DNA of 64,000 nt from NCBI GenBank assembly GCA_948099385.1, contig CANUEZ040000191.1, forward strand, positions 5,580,001 to 5,644,000. Direction: 5' to 3'. Both the position numbers and the translations under genes were made by a program. How positions within the stretch are numbered: position 1 is the first letter of the stretch; each line of letters starts with the position of its first letter. Positions 1 through 13,500 of this stretch are shown piece after piece. The notes under the pieces were generated by a model, which saw nothing but the letters and a program-made list of their open reading frames with translations, was not told the DNA's origin and made no database searches. The stretch comes from Fasciola hepatica. Its lineage: Eukaryota; Platyhelminthes; Trematoda; Plagiorchiida; Fasciolidae.

Positions 1-441
1 AGATTTGTATAATATGATTCTCCATGCAGCTTGAACACTGAACTGACCATTGAAATGATGGAAGCACTGTACAGCTGTTTGATCCGCTAAGGGAATCATG
101 AGCATTGCACATGGACAGAGCCCACTCGGGGACACGAACAAGGGTTGGGGTGAACGAATGTCAGTCGAACACCCAAACCACAAGGCTATCCCATATGGGT
201 CTCAACGCTTTGTTCAACATATACAATACATGATATAGCACAATCCCCAAATTGGCTTCGGCTTTCGCTTTCGCTTTGAACGGTAACAATCAAATTCTCG
301 CACACCGATCCAATCCTATGTTCCATAACTTCTCTATTTATGGGCCTAAGTAAAACCAAGGCATTCCCTTATGAACAATCCACACAGATTGCTCATACAA
401 TGCAATAGAGCAGTAGCAGAGTAGATTTGTATAATATGATT

Positions 442-451
442 CTCCATGCAG
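442..451. other. Near-palindrome CTCCATGCAG, perfect in some flank monomers
   Basis: The common form is one base from the perfect palindrome CTGCATGCAG. The perfect form occurs in flank monomers starting at 3808, 8461, 53354, 55467, 56734, 60537, 63072 and 63495. I saw none in the core, so it is a useful marker for the array layers. Confidence 0.65.
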
Positions 452-490
452 CTTGAACACTGAACTGACCATTGAAAATGATGGAAGCAC

Positions 491-501
491 TGTACAGCTG
501 T
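491..501. other. Overlapping palindromes TGTACA and ACAGCTGT (reference copy)
   Basis: TGTACAGCTGT contains the 6-bp palindrome TGTACA overlapping the 8-bp palindrome ACAGCTGT, which includes a CAGCTG E-box-type core. It is retained in almost every monomer (one exception, TATAGCTG near 15301), so a CAGCTG cut would give a ladder near 423 bp. A functional role is not shown. Confidence 0.7.
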
Positions 502-676
502 TTGATCCGCTAAGGGAATCATGAGCATTGCACATGGACAGAGCCCACACGGGGACACGAACAAGGGTTGGGGTGAACGAATGTCAGTCGAACACCCAAA
601 CCACAAGGCTATCCGATATGGGTCTCAACGCTTTGTTCAACATATACAACACATGATATAGCACAATCCCCAAATT

Positions 677-700
677 GGCTTCGGCTTTCGCTTTCGCTTT
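677..700 (+). repeat. GCTTTC microrepeat inside each monomer (reference copy)
   Basis: A short run of imperfect GGCTTC, GGCTTTC, GCTTTC and GCTTT units lies in every monomer and holds three of its CpG sites. Variation is limited to single substitutions, such as CATTTTCGC near 12957 and CGCTCTCGC in the last kilobases. I noticed no clear change in unit number. Translated, it gives the Phe-Arg-rich or Ser-Glu-rich peptides seen in the spurious reading frames. Confidence 0.85.
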
Positions 701-708
701 GAACGGTA
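692..708 (+). other. CENP-B-box-like 17-bp motif, present in nearly every monomer (reference copy)
   Basis: The sequence reads T-TTCG-CTTT-G-AA-CGGT-A. The known mammalian CENP-B box has nine essential positions: TTCG at 2-5, A at 10 and CGGG at 13-16. This motif matches seven of them at correct spacing, failing at position 10 (G) and position 16 (T). The first-monomer copy is at 269-285, 423 bp earlier. The motif is unchanged in almost all copies I read; exceptions near 59115, 62919, 63342 and 63765 have TCTCG, and one near 57437 has GAATGG. Binding by any CENP-B-like protein is inference, and chance similarity is possible because half the motif lies in the GCTTTC microrepeat. Confidence 0.4.
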
Positions 709-3700
709 ACAACCAAATTCTCGCACACCGATCCAATCCTATGTTCCATCACTTCTCTATTTATGGGCCTAAGTAAAACCAAGGCATTCCCCTATGAACA
801 ATCCACACAGATTGCTCATACAATGCAATAGAGCAGTAGCAGAGTAGATTTGTATAATATGATTCTCCATGCAGCTTGAACACTGAACTGACCATTGAAA
901 ATTATGGAAGCACTGTACAGCTGTTTGATCCGCTAAGGGAATCATGAGCATTGCACATGGACAGAGCCCACACGGGGACACGAACAAGGGTTGGGGTGAA
1001 CGAATGTCAGTCGAACACCCAAACCACAAGGCTATCCGATATGGGTCTCAACGCTTTGTTCAACATATACAATACATGATATAGCACAATCCCCAAATTG
1101 GCTTCGGCTTTCGCTTTCGCTTTGAACGGTAACAATCAAATTCTCGCACACCGATCCAATCCTATGTTCTATCACTTCTCTATTTATGGGCCTAAGTAAA
1201 ACCAAGGCATTCCCTTATGAACAATCCACACAGATTGCTCATACAATGCAATAGAGCAGTAGCAGAGTAGATTTGTATAATATGATTCTCCATGCAGCTT
1301 GAACACTGAACTGACCATTGAAAATCATAGAAGCACTGTACAGCTGTTTGATCCGCTAAGGGAATCATGAGCATTGCACATGGACAGAGCCCACACGGGG
1401 ACACGAACAAGGGTTGGGGTGAACGAATGTCAGTCGAACACCCAAACCACAAGGCTATCCGATATGGGTCTCAACGCTTTGTTCAACATATACAACACAT
1501 GATATAGCACAATCCCCAAATTGGCTTCGGCTTTCGCTTTCGCTTTGAACGGTAACAACCAAATTCTCGCACACCGATCCAATCCTATGTTCCATCACTT
1601 CTCTATTTATGGGCCTAAGTAAAACCAAGGCATTCCCCTATGAACAATCCACACAGATTGCTCATACAATGCAATAGAGCAGTAGCAGAGTAGATTTGTA
1701 TAATATGATTCTCCATGCAGCTTGAACACTGAACTGACCATTGAAAATGATGGAAGCACTGTACAGCTGTTTGTTCCGCTAAAGGAATCATGAGTATTGC
1801 ACATGGACAGAGCCCACTCGGAGACACGAACAAGGGTTGGGATGAACGAATGTCAGTCGAACACCCAAACCACAAGGCTATCCGATATGGGTCTCAACGC
1901 TTTGTTCAACATATACACTACATGATATAGCACAATCCCCAAATTGGCTTCGGCTTTCGCTTTCGCTTTGAACGGTAACAACCAAATTCTCGCACACCGA
2001 TCCAATCCTATGTTCCATCACTTCTCTATTTATGGGCCTAAGTAAAACCAAGGCATTCCCTTATGAACAATCCCCACACAGATTGCTCATACAATGCAAT
2101 AGAGCAGTAGCAGAGTAGATTTGTATAATATGATTCTCCATGCAGCTTGAACACTGAACTGACCATTGAAAATGATGGAAGCACTGTACAGCTGTTTGAT
2201 CCGCTAAGGGAATCATGAGCATTGCACATGGACAGAGCCCACTCGGAGACACGAACAAGGGTTGGGGTGAACGAATGTCAGTCGAACACCCAAACCACAA
2301 GGCTATCCGATATGGGTCCGAACGCTTTGTTCAACATATACAATACATGATATAGCACAATCCCCAAATTGGCTTCGGCTTTCGCTTTCGCTTTGAACGG
2401 TAACAACCAAATTCTCGCACACCGATCCAATCCTATGTTCCATCACTTCTCTATTTATGGGCGTAAATAAAACCAAGGCATTCCCTTATGAACAATCCAC
2501 ACAGATTGCTCATACAATGCAATAGAGCAGTAGCAGAGTAGATTTGTATAATATGATTCTCCATGCAGCTTGAACACTGAACTGACCATTGAAAATTATG
2601 GAAGCACTGTACAGCTGTTTGATCCGCTAAGGGAATCATGAGCATTGCACATGGACAGAGCCCACACGGGGACACGAACAAGGGTTGGGGTGAACGAATG
2701 TCAGTCGAACACCCAAAACACAAGGCTATCCCATATGGGTCTCAACGCTTTGTTAAACATATACAATACATGATAAAGCACAATCCCCAAATTGGCTTCG
2801 GCTTTCGCTTTCGCTTTGAACGGTAACAACCAAATTCTCGCACACCGATCCAATCCTATGTTCCATCACTTCTCTATTTATCGGCCTAAGTAAAACCAAG
2901 GCATTCCCCTATGAACAATCCACACAGATTGCTCATACAATGCAATAGAGCAGTAGCAGAGTAGATTTGTATAATATGATTCTCCATGCAGCTTGAACAC
3001 TGAACTGACCATTGAAAATGATGGAAGCACTGTACAGCTGTTTGATCCGCTAAGGGAATCATGAGCATTGCACATGGACAGAGCCCACTCGGAGACACGA
3101 ACAAGGGTTGGGGTGAACGAATGTCAGTCGAACACCCAAACCACAAGGCTATCCCATATGGGTCTCAACGCTTTGTTCAACATATACACTACATGATATA
3201 GCACAATCCACAAATTGGCTTTGGCTTTCGCTTTCGCTTTGAACGGTAACAACCAAATTCTCGCACACCGATCCAATCCTATGTTCCATCACTTCTCTAT
3301 TTATGGGCCTAAGTAAAACCAAGGCATTCCCTTATGAACAATCCACACAGATTGCTCATACAATGCAATAGAGCAGTAGCAGAGTAGATTTGTATAATAT
3401 GATTCTCCATGCAGCTTGAACACTGAAACGACCATTGAAATAATGGAAGCACTGTACAGCTGTTTGTTCCGCTAAAGGAATCATGAGTATTGCACATGGA
3501 CAGAGCCCACTCGGAGACACGAACAAGGGTTGGGGTGAACGAATGTCAGTCGAACACCCAAACCACAAGGCTATCCGATATGGGTCTCAACGCTTTGTTC
3601 AACGAACACAATAAAAGATATAGAACAATCCCCAAACTGGCTTCGGCTTTCGCTTTCGCTTTGAACGGTAACAACCAAATTCTCGCACACCGATCCAATC

Positions 3701-5502
3701 CTATGTTCCATCACTTCTCTATTTATGGGCCTAAGTAAAACCAAGGCATTCCCTTATGAACAATCCACACAGATTGCTCATACAATGCAATAGAGCAGTA
3801 GCAGAGTAGATTTGTATATTATGATTCTGCATGCAGCTTGAACACTGAACTGACCATTGAAATTATGGAAGCACTGTACAGCTGTTTGATCCGCTAAGGG
3901 AATCATGAGCATTGCACATGGACAGAGCCCACTCGGAGACACGAACAAGGGTTGGGGTGAACGAATGTCAGTCGAACACCCAAACCACAAGGCTATCCCA
4001 TATGGGTCTCAACGCTTTGTTCAACATATACAATACATGATAAAGCACGATCCCCAAATTGGCTTCGGCTTTCGCTTTCGGTTTGAACGGTAACAACCAA
4101 ATTCTCGCACACCGATCCAATCCTATGTTCCATCACTTCTCTATTTATGGGCCTAAGTAAAACCATGGCATTCCCCTATGAACAATCCACACAGATTGCT
4201 CATACAATGCAATAGAGCAGTAGCAGAGTAGATTTGTATAATATGATTCTCCATGCAGCTTGAACACTGAACTGACCATTGAAAATTATGGAAGCACTGT
4301 ACAGCTGTTTGATCCGCTAAGGGAATCATGAGCATTGCACATGGACAGAGCCCACACGGGGACACGAACAAGGGTTGGGGTGAACGAATGTCAGTCGAAC
4401 ACCCAAACCACAAGGCTATCCGATATGGGTCTCAACGCTTTGTTCAACATATACACTACATGATATAGCACAATCCCCAAATTGGCTTCGGCTTTCGCTT
4501 TCGCTTTGAACGGTAACAACCAAATTCTCGCACACCGATCCAATCCTATGTTCCATCACTTCTCTATTTATGGGCCTAAGTAAAACCAAGGCATTCCCCT
4601 ATGAACAATCCACACAGATTGCTCATACAATGCAATAGAGCAGTAGCAGAGTAGATTTGTATAATATGATTCTCCATGCAGCTTGAACACTGAACTGACC
4701 ATTGAAAATTATGGAAGCACTGTACAGCTGTTTGATCCGCTAAGGGAATCATGAGCATTACACATGGACAGAGCCCACACGGGGACACGAACAAGGGTTG
4801 GGGTGAACGAATGTCAGTCGAACACCCAAACCACAAGGCTATCCCATATGGGTCTCAACGCTTTGTTCAACATATACAATACATGATAAAGCACAATCCC
4901 CAAATTGGCTTCGGCTTTCGCTTTCGCTTTGAACGGTAACAACCAAATTCTCGCACACCGATCCAATCCTATGTTCCATCACTTCTCTATTTATCGGCCT
5001 AAGTAAAACCAAGGCATTCCCCTATGAACAATCCACACACAGATTGCTCATACAATGCAATAGAGCAGTAGCAGAGTAGATTTGTATAATATGATTCTCC
5101 ATGCAGCTTGAAGACTGAACTGACCATTGAAAATGATGGAAGCACTGTACAGCTGTTTGCTCCGCTAAGGGAATCATGAGCATTGCACATGGACAGAGCC
5201 CACTCGGAGACACGAACAAGGGTTGGGGTGAACGAATGTCAGTCGAACACCCAAACCACAAGGCTATCCGATATGGGTCCGAACGCTTTGTTCAACATAT
5301 ACAACACATGATATAGCACAATCCCCAAATTGGCTTTGGCTTTCGCTTTCGCTTTGAACGGTAACAACCAAATTCTCGCACACCGATCCAATCCTATGTT
5401 CTATCACTTCTCTATTTATGGGCCTAAGTAAAACCAAGGCATTCCCTTATGAACAATCCACACACAGATTGCTCATACAATGCAATAGAGCAGTAGCAGA
5501 GT

Positions 5503-6772
5503 AGATTTGTATAATATGATTCTCCATGCAGCTTGAACACTGAACTGACCATTGAAATGATGGAAGCACTGTACAGCTGTTTGATCCGCTAAGGGAATCA
5601 TGAGCATTGCACATGGACAGAGCCCACTCGGAGACACGAACAAGGGTTGGGGTGAACGAATGTCAGTCGAACACCCAAACCACAAGGCTATCCCATATGG
5701 GTCTCAACGCTTTGTTCAACATATACACTACATGATATAGCACAATCCCCAAATTGGCTTCGGCTTTCGCTTTCGCTTTGAACGGTAACAACCAAATTCT
5801 CGCACACCGATCCAATCCTATGTTCCATCACTTCTCTATTTATGGGCCTAAGTAAAACCAAGCCTTTCCCCTATGAACAATCCACACAGATTGCTCATAC
5901 AATGCAATAGAGCAGTAGCAGAGTAGATTTGTATAATATGTATCTCCATGCAGCTTGAACACTGAACTGACCATTGAAAATGATGGAAGCACTGTACAGC
6001 TGTTTGATCCGCTAAGGGAATCATGAGCATTGCACATGGACAGAGCCCACTCGGAGACACGAACAAGGGTTGGGGTGAACGAATGTCAGTCAAACACACA
6101 AACCACAAAGCTATCCCATATGGGTCTCAACGCTTTGTTCAACATATACAATACATGATAAAGCACAATCCCCAAATTGGCTTCGGCTTTCGCTTTCGCT
6201 TTGAACGGTAACAACCAAATTCTCGCACACCGATCCAATCCTATGTTCCATCACTTCTCTATTTATGGGCCTAAGTAAAACCAAGCCTTTCCCCTATGAA
6301 CAATCCACACAGATTGCTCATACAATGCAATAGAGCAGTAGCAGAGTAGATTTGTATAATATGATTCTCCATGCAGCTTGAACACTGAACTGACCATTGA
6401 AAATTATGGAAGCACTGTACAGCTGTTTGATCCGCTAAGGGAATCATGAGCATTACACATGGACAGAGCCCACACGGGGACACGAACAAGGGTTGGGGTG
6501 AACGAATGTCAGTCGAACACCCAAAACACAAGGCTATCCCATATGGGTCTCAACGCTTTGTTCAACATATACACTACATGATAAAGCACAATCCCCAAAT
6601 TGGCTTCGGCTTTCGCTTTCGCTTTGAACGGTAACAACCAAATTCTCGCACACCGATCCAATCCTATGTTCCATCACTTCTCTATTTATCGGCCTAAGTA
6701 AAACCAAGGCATTCCCCTATGAACAATCCACACACAGATTGCTCATACAATGCAATAGAGCAGTAGCAGAGT
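5503..6772. repeat. Trimer of 1270 bp, first two monomers repeated downstream
   Basis: Monomers start at 5503, 5925 and 6348. The first two recur at 6773 and 7195 with the same type-specific words, including CAAACACACA at 1270-bp spacing. The third resembles the monomer at 4653 (GAGCATTACACATGG, CACACGGGG), 1695 bp upstream, so trimeric and tetrameric spacings overlap here. Confidence 0.7.
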
Positions 6773-9305
6773 AGATTTGTATAATATGATTCTCCATGCA
6801 GCTTGAACACTGAACTGACCATTGAAATGATGGAAGCACTGTACAGCTGTTTGATCCGCTAAGGGAATCATGAGCATTGCACATGGACAGAGCCCACTCG
6901 GAGACACGAACAAGGGTTGGGGTGAACGAATGTCAGTCGAACACCCAAACCACAAGGCTATCCGATATGGGTCTCAACGCTTTGTTCAACATATACACTA
7001 CATGATATAGCACAATCCCCAAATTGGCTTCGGCTTTCGCTTTCGCTTTGAACGGTAACAACCAAATTCTCGCACACCGATCCAATCCTATGTTCCATCA
7101 CTTCTCTATTTATGGGCCTAAGTAAAACCAAGGCATTCCCCTATGAACAATCCACACAGATTGCTCATACAATGCAATAGAGCAGTAGCAGAGTAGATTT
7201 GTATAATATGTATCTCCATGCAGCTTGAACACTGAACTGACCATTGAAAATGATGGAAGCACTGTACAGCTGTTTGATCCGCTAAGGGAATCATGAGCAT
7301 TGCACATGGACAGAGCCCACTCGGAGACACGAACAAGGGTTGGGGTGAACGAATGTCAGTCAAACACACAAACCACAAAGCTATCCCATATGGGTCTCAA
7401 CGCTTTGTTCAACATATACAATACATGATAAAGCACAATCCCCAAATTGGCTTCGGCTTTCGCTTTCGCTTTGAACGGTAACAACCAAATTCTCGCACAC
7501 CGATCCAATCCTATGTTCCATCACTTCTCTATTTATGGGCTTAGTTAAAACCAAGCCTTTCCCCTATGAACAATCCACACAGATTGCTCATACAATGCAA
7601 TAGAGCAGTAGCAGAGTAGATTTGTATAATATGATTCTCCATGCAGCTTGAACACTGAACTGACCATTGAAATGATGGAAGCACTGTACAGCTGTTTGAT
7701 CCGCTAAGGGAATCATGAGCATTGCACATGGACAGAGCCCACTCGGAGACACGAACAAGGGTTGGGGTGAACGAATGTCAGTCGAACACTCAAACCACAA
7801 GGCTATCGATATGGGTCTCAACGCTTTGTTCAACATATACAATACATGATAAAGCACAATCCCCAAATTGGCTTCGGCTTTCGCTTTCGCTTTGAACGGT
7901 AACAACCAAATTCTCGCACACCGATCCAATCCTATGTTCCATCACTTCTCTATTTATGGGCCTAAGTAAAACCAAGGCATTCCCTTATGAACAATCCACA
8001 CAGATTGCTCATACAATGCAATAGAGCAGTAGCAGAGTAGATTTGTATAATATGATTCTCCATGCAGCTTGAACACTGAAACGACCATTGAAATAATGGA
8101 AGCACTGTACAGCTGTTTGTTCCGCTAAAGGAATCATGAGTATTGCACATGGACAGAGCCCACTCGGAGACACGAACAAGGGTTGGGGTGAACGAATGTC
8201 AGTCGAACACCCTAACCACAAGGCTATCCGATATGGGTCTCAACGCTTTGTTCAACATACACAATAAAAGATATAGCACAATCCCCAAACTGGCTTCGGC
8301 TTTCGCTTTCGCTTTGAACGGTAACAACCAAATTCTCGCACACCGATCCAATCCTATGTTCCACCACTTCTCTATTTATGGGCCTAAGTAAAACCAAGGC
8401 ATTCCCTTATGAACAATCCACACAGATTGCTCATACAATGCAATAGAGCAGTAGCAGAGTAGATTTGTATATTATGATTCTGCATGCAGCTTGAACACTG
8501 AACTGACCATTGAAATTATGGAAGCACTGTACAGCTGTTTGATCCGCTAAGGGAATCATGAGCATTGCACATGGACAGAGCCCACTCGGAGACACGAACA
8601 AGGGTTGGGGTGAACGAATGTCAGTCGAACACCAAAACCACAAGGATTTCCGATATGGGTCCGAACGCTTTGTTCAACATATACACTACATGATAAAGCA
8701 CAATCCCCAAATTGGCTTTGGCTTTCGCTTTCGCTTTGAACGGTAACAACCAAATTCTCGCACACCGATCCAATCCTATGTTCCATCACTTCTCTATTTA
8801 TGGGCCTAAGTAAAACCAAGGCATTCCCTTATGAACAATCCACACACAGATTGCTCATACAATGCAATAGAGCAGTAGCAGAGTAGATTTGTATAATATG
8901 ATTCTCCATGCAGCTTGAACACTGAACTGACCATTGAAATGATGGAAGCACTGTACAGCTGTTTGATCCGCTAAGGGAATCATGAGCATTGCACATGGAC
9001 AGAGCCCACTCGGAGACACGAACAAGGGTTGGGGTGAACGAATGTCAGTCGAACACCCAAACCACAAGGCTATCCCATATGGGTCTCAACGCTTTGTTAA
9101 ACATATACACTACATGATATAGCACAATCCCCAAATTGGCTTCGGCTTTCGCTTTCGCTTTGAACGGTAACAACCAAATTCTCGCACACCGATCCAATCC
9201 TATGTTCCATCACTTCTCTATTTATGGGCCTAAGTAAAACCAAGGCATTCCCTATGAACAATCCACACAGATTGCTCATACAATGCAATAGAGCAGTAGC
9301 AGAGT

Positions 9306-10575
9306 AGATTTGTATAATATGATTCTCCATGCAGCTTGAACACTGAACTGACCATTGAAAATGATGGAAGCACTGTACAGCTGTTTGATCCGCTAAGGGA
9401 ATCATGAGCATTGCACATGGACAGAGCCCACTCGGAGACACGAACAAGGGTTGGGGTGAACGAATGTCAGTCAAACACACAAACCACAAAGCTATCCCAT
9501 ATGGGTCTCAACGCTTTGTTCAACATATACAATACATGATAAAGCACAATCCCCAAATTGGCTTCGGCTTTCGCTTTCGCTTTGAACGGTAACAACCAAA
9601 TTCTCGCACACCGATCCAATCCTATGTTCCATCACTTCTCTATTTATGGGCCTAAGTAAAACCAAGGCATTCCCTTATGAACAATCCACACAGATTGCTC
9701 ATACAATGCAATAGAGCAGTAGCAGAGTAGATTTGTATAATATGATTCTCCATGCAGCTTGAACACTGAACTGACCATTGAAAATGATGGAAGCACTGTA
9801 CAGCTGTTTGTTCCGCTAAAGGAATCATGAGTATTGCACATGGACAGAGCCCACTCGGAGACACGAACAAGGGTTGGGGTGAACGAATGTCAGTCGAACA
9901 CCCAAACCACAAGGCTATCCCATATGGGTCTCAACGCTTTGTTCAACATATACAATACATGATATAGCACAATCCCCAAATTGGCTTCGGCTTTCGCTTT
10001 CGCTTTGAACGGTAACAACCAAATTCTCGCACACCGATCCAATCCTATGTTCCATCACTTCTCTATTTATGGGCCTAAGTAAAACCAAGGCATTCCCTTA
10101 TGAACAATCCACACACAGATTGCTCATACAATGCAATAGAGCAGTAGCAGAGTAGATTTGTATAATAAGATTCTCCATGCAGCTTGAACACTGAACTGAC
10201 CATTGAAAATGATGGAAGCACTGTACAGCTGTTTGATCCGCTAAGGGAATCATGAGCATTGCACATGGACAGAGCCCACTCGGAGACACGAACAAGGGTT
10301 GGGGTGAACGAATGTCAGTCGAACACCCAAACCACAAGGCTATCCCATATGGGTCTCAACGCTTTGTTAAACATATACACTACATGATATAGCACAATCC
10401 CCAAATTGGCTTCGGCTTTCGCTTTCGCTTTGAACGGTAACAACCAAATTCTCGCACACCGATCCAATCCTATGTTCCATCACTTCTCTATTTATGGGCC
10501 TAAGTAAAACCAAGGCATTCCCTATGAACAATCCACACAGATTGCTCATACAATGCAATAGAGCAGTAGCAGAGT
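9306..10575. repeat. Trimer of 1270 bp with partial re-copy downstream
   Basis: Monomers start at 9306, 9729 and 10154. The monomer at 9306 recurs at 10576. The segments just before both share a one-base deletion in GCATTCCCTATG (near 9250 and 10520). That deletion fuses two minus-strand reading frames into a 130-codon frame in both places. The monomer at 9729 instead matches one at 11843 (2114 bp away). Confidence 0.72.
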
Positions 10576-13500
10576 AGATTTGTATAATATGATTCTCCAT
10601 GCAGCTTGAACACTGAACTGACCATTGAAAATGATGGAAGCACTGTACAGCTGTTTGATCCGCTAAGGGAATCATGAGCATTGCACATGGACAGAGCCCA
10701 CTCGGAGACACGAACAAGGGTTGGGGTGAACGAATGTCAGTCAAACACACAAACCACAAAGCTATCCCATATGGGTCTCAACGCTTTGTTCAACATATAC
10801 AATACATGATAAAGCACAATCCCCAAATTGGCTTCGGCTTTCGCTTTCGCTTTGAACGGTAACAACCAAATTCTCGCACACCGATCCAATCCTATGTTCC
10901 ATCACTTCTCTATTTATGGGCCTAAGTAAAACCAAGGCGTTCCTCTATGAACAATCCACACAGATTGCTCATACAATGCAATAGAGCAGTAGCAGAGTAG
11001 ATTTGTATAATATGATTCTCCATGCAGCTTGAACACTGAACTGACCATTGAAATGATGGAAGCACTGTACAGCTGTTTGATCCGCTAAGGGAATCATGAG
11101 CATTGCACATGGACAGAGCCCACTCGGAGACACGAACAAGGGTTGGGGTGAACGAATGTCAGTCGAACACCCAAACCACAAGGCTATCCGATATGGGTCT
11201 CAACGCTTTGTTCAACATATACAATACATGATAAAGCACAATCCCCAAATTGGCTTCGGCTTTCGCTTTCGCTTTGAACGGTAACAACCAAATTCTCGCA
11301 CACCGATCCTTCCTATGTTCCATCACTTCTCTATTTATGGGCCTAAGTAAAACCAAGGCATTCCCCTATGAACAATCCACACAGATTGCTCATACAATGC
11401 AATAGAGCAGTAGCAGAGTAGATTTGTATAATATGATTCTCCATGCAGCTTGAACACTGAACTGACCATTGAAAATGATGGAAGCACTGTACAGCTGTTT
11501 GATCCGCTAAGGGAATCATGAGCATTGCACATGGACAGAGCCCACTCGGAGACACGAACAAGGGTTGGGGTGAACGAATGTCAGTCGAACACCCAAACCA
11601 CAAGGCTATCCCATATGGGTCCGAAAGATTTGTTCAACATATACAACACATGATATAGCACAATCCCCAAATTGGCTTCGGCTTTCGCTTTCGCTTTGAA
11701 CGGTAACAACCAAATTCTCGCACACCGATCCAATCCTATGTTCCATCACTTCTCTATTTATGGGCCTAAGTAAAACCAAGGCATTCCCTTATGAACAATC
11801 CACACAGATTGCTCATACAATGCAATAGAGCAGTAGCAGAGTAGATTTGTATAATATGATTCTCCATGCAGCTTGAACACTGAACTGACCATTGAAAATG
11901 ATGGAAGCACTGTACAGCTGTTTGTTCCGCTAAAGGAATCATGAGTATTGCACATGGACAGAGCCCACTCGGAGACACGAACAAGGGTTGGGGTGAACGA
12001 ATGTCAGTCGAACACCCAAACCACAAGGCTATCCCATATGGGTCTCAACGCTTTGTTCAACATATACAATACATGATATAGCACAATCCCCAAATTGGCT
12101 TCGGCTTTCGCTTTCGCTTTGAACGGTAACAACCAAATTCTCGCACACCGATCCAATCCTATGTTCCATCACTTCTCTATTTATGGGCCTAAGTAAAACC
12201 AAGGCATTCCCTTATGAACAATCCACACAGATTGCTCATACAATGCAATAGAGCAGTAGCAGAGTAGATTTGTATAATAAGATTCTCCATGCAGCTTGAA
12301 CACTGAACTGACCATTGAAAATTATGGAAGCACTGTACAGCTGTTTGATCCGCTAAGGGAATCATGAGCATTGCACATGGACAGAGCCCACACGGGGACA
12401 CGAACAAGGTTTGGGATGAACGAATGTCAGTCGAACACCCAAACCACAAGGCTATCCGATATGGGTCTCAACGCTTTGTTAAACATATACACTACATGAT
12501 AAAGCACAATCCCCAAATTGGCTTCGGCTTTCGCTTTCGCTTTGAACGGTAACAACCAAATTCTCGCACACCGATCCAATCCTATGTTCCATCACTTCTC
12601 TATTTATGGGCCTAAGTAAAACCAAGGCATTCCCTTATGAACAATCCACACACAGATTGCTCATACAATGCAATAGAGCAGTAGCAGAGTAGATTTGTAT
12701 AATATGATTCTCCATGCAGCTTGAACACTGAACTGACCATTGAAATGATGGAAGCACTGTACAGCTGTTTGATCCGCTAAGGGAATCATGAGCATTGCAC
12801 ATGGACAGAGCCCACTCGGAGACACGAACAAGGGTTGGGGTGAACGAATGTCAGTCGAACACCCAAACCACAAGGCTATCCGATATGGGTCTCAACGCTT
12901 TGTTCAACATATACAACACATGATATAGCACAATCCCCAAATTGGCTTTGGCTTTCATTTTCGCTTTGAACGGTAACAACCAAATTCTCGCACACCGATC
13001 CAATCCTATGTTCCATCACTTCTCTATTTATGGGCCTAAGTAAAACCAAGGCATTCCCTTATGAACAATCCACACAGATTGCTCATACAATGCAATAGAG
13101 CAGTAGCAGAGTAGATTTGTATAATATGTATCTCCATGCAGCTTGAACACTGAACTGACCATTGAAAATGATGGAAGCACTGTACAGCTGTTTGATCCGC
13201 TAAGGGAATCATGAGCATTGCACATGGACAGAGCCCACTCGGAGACACGAACAAGGGTTGGGGTGAACGAATGTCAGTCGAACACCCAAACCACAAGGCT
13301 ATCCGATATGGGTCCGAACGCTTTGTTCAACATATACAACACATGATATAGCACAATCCCCAAATTGGCTTTGGCTTTCATTTTCGCTTTGAACGGTAAC
13401 AACCAAATTCTCGCACACCGATCCAATCCTATGTTCCATCACTTCTCTATTTATGGGCCTAAGTAAAACCAAGGCATTCCCTTATGAACAATCCACACAG

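Larger units (their letters stand above)
423..845. repeat. Representative 423-bp monomer (reference copy)
   Basis: This is the second monomer and a convenient reference, because it has the modal length of 423 bp. In order it carries: a TATAATAT stretch (430-437), a near-palindrome CTCCATGCAG (442-451), TGTACAGCTGT (491-501, two overlapping palindromes), a G-rich stretch around CAAGGGTTGGGGTG, the variable segment used to type monomers (from about GTCAGTCGAAC to CATGATATAGC), the GCTTTC microrepeat (677-700), a CENP-B-box-like motif (692-708), the type-diagnostic words GGGCCTAAGT and AAGGCATTCC, and the CCACACAG indel site. About 13 CpG dinucleotides are present, fewer than the roughly 20 expected from composition. 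The start point is arbitrary, since a tandem array has no natural boundary. Confidence 0.95.

Noticed and set aside
430..437. TATAATAT as a promoter TATA box for satellite transcription
   Set aside because: An 8-bp AT stretch in a 44% GC monomer is weak evidence, with no initiator or other promoter element in fixed relation to it. Satellite transcription is possible but not supported by this sequence alone.
497..540. Possible stem-loops in the monomer, such as TGCTC with GAGCA around the CATACAATGC segment
   Set aside because: The stems are only about five base pairs with loops of nine to thirteen bases, no better than expected by chance in 423 bp.
2638..2826. Plus-strand peptide ending in a Phe-Arg-rich tail, superficially like RFamide neuropeptides
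   Set aside because: The Phe-Arg run is the translation of the GCTTTC microrepeat; there is no signal peptide, no glycine-basic amidation and cleavage pattern, and the frame is broken in many monomers.
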